From an uncultured Coriobacteriales bacterium (GTDB lineage Bacteria > Actinomycetota > Coriobacteriia > Coriobacteriales > UMGS124), in assembly GCA_934662525.1 (NCBI GenBank), contig CAKUKJ010000114.1, positions 1 through 7,111 on the forward strand: DNA of 7,111 nt, given 5' to 3'. How positions within the stretch are numbered: position 1 is the stretch's first letter; each line of letters starts with the position of its first letter. The position numbers and the translations under genes are program-made. Positions 5,383-7,111 of this stretch are shown piece after piece. Under the pieces are notes generated by a model, which was not told where the DNA came from, made no database searches, and saw only the letters and a list, made by a program, of their open reading frames with translations.

Positions 5383-6768
5383 ATGGATACGACACAAGAC
5401 GCCGTCACCGTCATCGGTGCGGGCCTGGCGGGTTGCGAGTGCGCTCTGGCGCTGGCCAAGCGCGGCGTGCCCGTACGGCTGTACGAGATGAGGCCGCACA
5501 CGACGTCTGCGGCCCACAAGACCGACCACCTGGCCGAGCTTGTGTGCTCGAACTCCCTCAAGGCCCTGCGCGCCGACTCTGCCGCCGGCCTGTTGAAGGC
5601 GGAGCTTGCCCGCTTGGGCTCCACACTCATCGGCTTGGCAAGGCAGGCCGCCGTGCCCGCAGGAGGCGCCTTGGCCGTAGACCGCGACGTCTTCTCCTCG
5701 CTGGTGGAGCAGGCGATTGCTGCCCAGCCCCTCATCGAGCTCGTGCGCGAGGAGGTCGTGGAGCTCCCCGCCTCCGGCCGCGTCGTCGTGGCGGCGGGCC
5801 CCCTTTGCTCGGGCGCCCTTGCCCAAACCGTCGAAGGGCTTGTGGGCGGCAAGAGGCTGTCGTTCTTTGACGCCGCCGCGCCCATCGTCGACGCCTCCAC
5901 GCTCAACCGAGACAAGGTCTTCGCCATGTCGCGTTACGACAGGGGAGACGGGGACGACTATCTCAACTGCCCCATGAGCAAGGACGAGTACGACGCTTTC
6001 GTCGATGAGCTCGTCGGCGCCGAGAAGGCGATACTGCGCGATTTTGAACGACGCGACCTGTTCCAGGCCTGCCAGCCCGTCGAGGAGGTCGCCCGCACGG
6101 GCCACGATGCCCTGCGGTTCGGGGCCCTCAAGCCCGTGGGCATCACCGACCCGGCCACGGGGCGCAGGCCTTGGGCCGTGGTGCAGCTGCGCGCCGAGAA
6201 CAGGCAGGGCAGCGCCTACAACCTCGTGGGCTTCCAGACGAATCTCACCTGGCCCGAGCAGCGTCGTGTGTTCCGCATGATTCCCGGGCTTGAGGGGGCG
6301 GAGTTCTTCCGCTACGGCGTCATGCACCGCAACACGTTCATCGACGCCCCCGCCTGCCTGGATGCCACGTTTGCCCTGAAGCAGGACCGCCGCATCCGCT
6401 TCGCGGGTCAGATCACGGGCACGGAGGGGTACACCGAGGCCATTGCGACCGGCTTGCTCGCCGCCTTCAACACATTGGCCGACCTGCGGGGATGCACGAT
6501 GGAGCCACTTCCTGTCACGGGTGCGCTCGGGTCGCTTGTCGCCTATGCCACCGACCCGCAGACGACCGACTACCAGCCCATGCACGTCAACTTCGGAATC
6601 GTGCCTGCGCTTGACCACAAGGGCAAGCTCTCCAAGCGCGACAAGTACAAGCTGTATGCCCGCAGGGCCGCCGACGACCTCGACGCATGGTGCGCACGCA
6701 ACGCGGACAAGATCGGCATCGACCCAACCGCCCGCACCGAGCTCGTGTGGGGCGACGATGGCCGATAG
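5383..6768 (+). CDS. trmFO: Methylenetetrahydrofolate--tRNA-(uracil-5-)-methyltransferase TrmFO
   Basis: TrmFO (461 aa) is a cytoplasmic flavoenzyme. It makes 5-methyluridine at position 54 of the tRNA T-loop, using methylenetetrahydrofolate as carbon donor and NAD(P)H with FAD as reductant. The N-terminal FAD-binding motif is V-T-V-I-G-A-G-L-A-G-C-E (8-19), followed by L-Y-E-M-R-P (33-38). Two cysteines match the catalytic pair of the family: C55 in L-V-C-S-N-S-L-K and C230 in Q-A-C-Q-P-V-E-E. Further signatures are C-P-M-S-K-D-E-Y (196-203), A-L-R-F-G-A-L-K-P-V-G (243-253), Q-L-R-A-E-N (268-273), F-I-D-A-P (319-323), F-A-G-Q-I-T-G-T-E-G-Y (340-350) and Y-Q-P-M-H-V-N-F-G (397-405). The start ATG has AGGAAG 8 bases upstream. 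It follows dprA after 35 bases, and its stop overlaps the xerC start by 11 bases. The related Gid/GidA proteins are excluded by length and by the C-P-M-S and Y-Q-P-M-H-V-N blocks. Confidence 0.96.
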   Translation: MDTTQDAVTVIGAGLAGCECALALAKRGVPVRLYEMRPHTTSAAHKTDHLAELVCSNSLKALRADSAAGLLKAELARLGSTLIGLARQAAVPAGGALAVDRDVFSSLVEQAIAAQPLIELVREEVVELPASGRVVVAAGPLCSGALAQTVEGLVGGKRLSFFDAAAPIVDASTLNRDKVFAMSRYDRGDGDDYLNCPMSKDEYDAFVDELVGAEKAILRDFERRDLFQACQPVEEVARTGHDALRFGALKPVGITDPATGRRPWAVVQLRAENRQGSAYNLVGFQTNLTWPEQRRVFRMIPGLEGAEFFRYGVMHRNTFIDAPACLDATFALKQDRRIRFAGQITGTEGYTEAIATGLLAAFNTLADLRGCTMEPLPVTGALGSLVAYATDPQTTDYQPMHVNFGIVPALDHKGKLSKRDKYKLYARRAADDLDAWCARNADKIGIDPTARTELVWGDDGR

Positions 6769-7111
6769 CGCCCGTGCCCGCGCGCTTGCCGACGAGTTCC
6801 TCTCACACCTTGCCCGCGTGCGCAATTACTCGCGCAACACGGTTGACGCCTATGCGCAGGACCTCGACTGTTTTTTGGTGTGGACGTCGAACTGCGGGGT
6901 GGATGTGCCGAGGGCGACGCACCGCGACTTCAGGCGCTTCCTTTCCTCGCTTGCGGGGGCGGGCTATGCCAAGACGACGGTCAACCGCCGCCTGTCTGCC
7001 GTGAGGTCGTTCTACTCGTGGCTCGTGCGGCAAGGGGAGATCGAGTCGAACCCGGCGGCCGTGGTGTCGAGCCCCAAGCTCCCCAAGTCCCTGCCGCACG
7101 TCTTGAGCGAG
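6758..7111 (+). CDS. xerC: Tyrosine recombinase XerC, N-terminal domain (3' partial)
   Basis: The first 118 residues of a tyrosine recombinase are visible; the frame is open to the right edge, so the gene continues. XerC works with XerD at dif to resolve chromosome dimers. The visible part is the core-DNA-binding SAM-like domain: N-Y-S-R-N-T-V-D-A-Y-A-Q-D-L (23-36), T-T-V-N-R-R-L-S-A-V-R-S-F-Y-S-W-L (71-87), then N-P-A-A-V-V (96-101) and P-K-L-P-K-S-L-P (105-112), the usual linker into the catalytic domain. The catalytic Arg/His/Tyr residues lie beyond the window. The ATG at 6758 overlaps the end of trmFO by 11 bases and has only a G-run (TGTGGGG) as a binding site, suggesting translational coupling. 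The assignment to XerC rather than XerD or an unrelated integrase rests mainly on the trmFO neighbour, a common pairing in Gram-positives. Confidence 0.87.
   Translation, partial: MADSARARALADEFLSHLARVRNYSRNTVDAYAQDLDCFLVWTSNCGVDVPRATHRDFRRFLSSLAGAGYAKTTVNRRLSAVRSFYSWLVRQGEIESNPAAVVSSPKLPKSLPHVLSE

Noticed and set aside
5335..6825. Minus-strand open frame of 496 codons opposite trmFO
   Set aside because: It mirrors trmFO, whose frame has every family motif; the antisense translation has no recognisable domain.

Overview
This window looks like ordinary chromosomal housekeeping DNA from a GC-rich Gram-positive bacterium, most likely an actinobacterium of the class Coriobacteriia. That assignment is an inference from three things: strong G/C third-codon bias, a Firmicutes-style gene order (rplS, rnhB, yraN, comM, dprA, trmFO, xerC), and a folate-dependent TrmFO, which most other actinobacteria are thought to lack. 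I see no mobile element, CRISPR array, toxin-antitoxin pair, defence system, tRNA or rRNA, and no sign of a new multi-gene system.

Layout. Bases 2-307 (+) are the C-terminal end of a dGTPase-like HD phosphohydrolase that begins upstream of the window. It converges on rnhB (366-1187, -, ribonuclease HII), with a perfect 8-bp inverted repeat between the two stop codons. Upstream of rnhB on the same strand is rplS (1277-1618, -, ribosomal protein L19). rplS has a well-formed promoter, a short leader with a 7-bp hairpin, and a strong intrinsic terminator just past its stop. A 404-bp non-coding gap (1619-2022) separates rplS from a rightward cluster.

The rightward cluster is yraN (2023-2877), comM (2877-4409), dprA (4406-5347), trmFO (5383-6768) and xerC (6758 to the window edge, truncated). 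Junctions are 1-bp, 4-bp and 11-bp overlaps plus one 35-bp gap, so these genes are probably one transcription unit with translational coupling. YraN, ComM and DprA act on DNA uptake, recombination or processing, TrmFO makes the T54 methyl group of tRNA, and XerC resolves chromosome dimers.

Points worth a second look are modest. YraN carries an acidic N-terminal extension of about 168 residues in front of a normal-length nuclease-like domain, with a possible internal start giving the family-length protein. Upstream of yraN are three helically phased TGTGA motifs inside a 10-bp direct repeat. The rplS leader may be regulatory, and DprA has lost the usual A-H of its glycine-rich motif.
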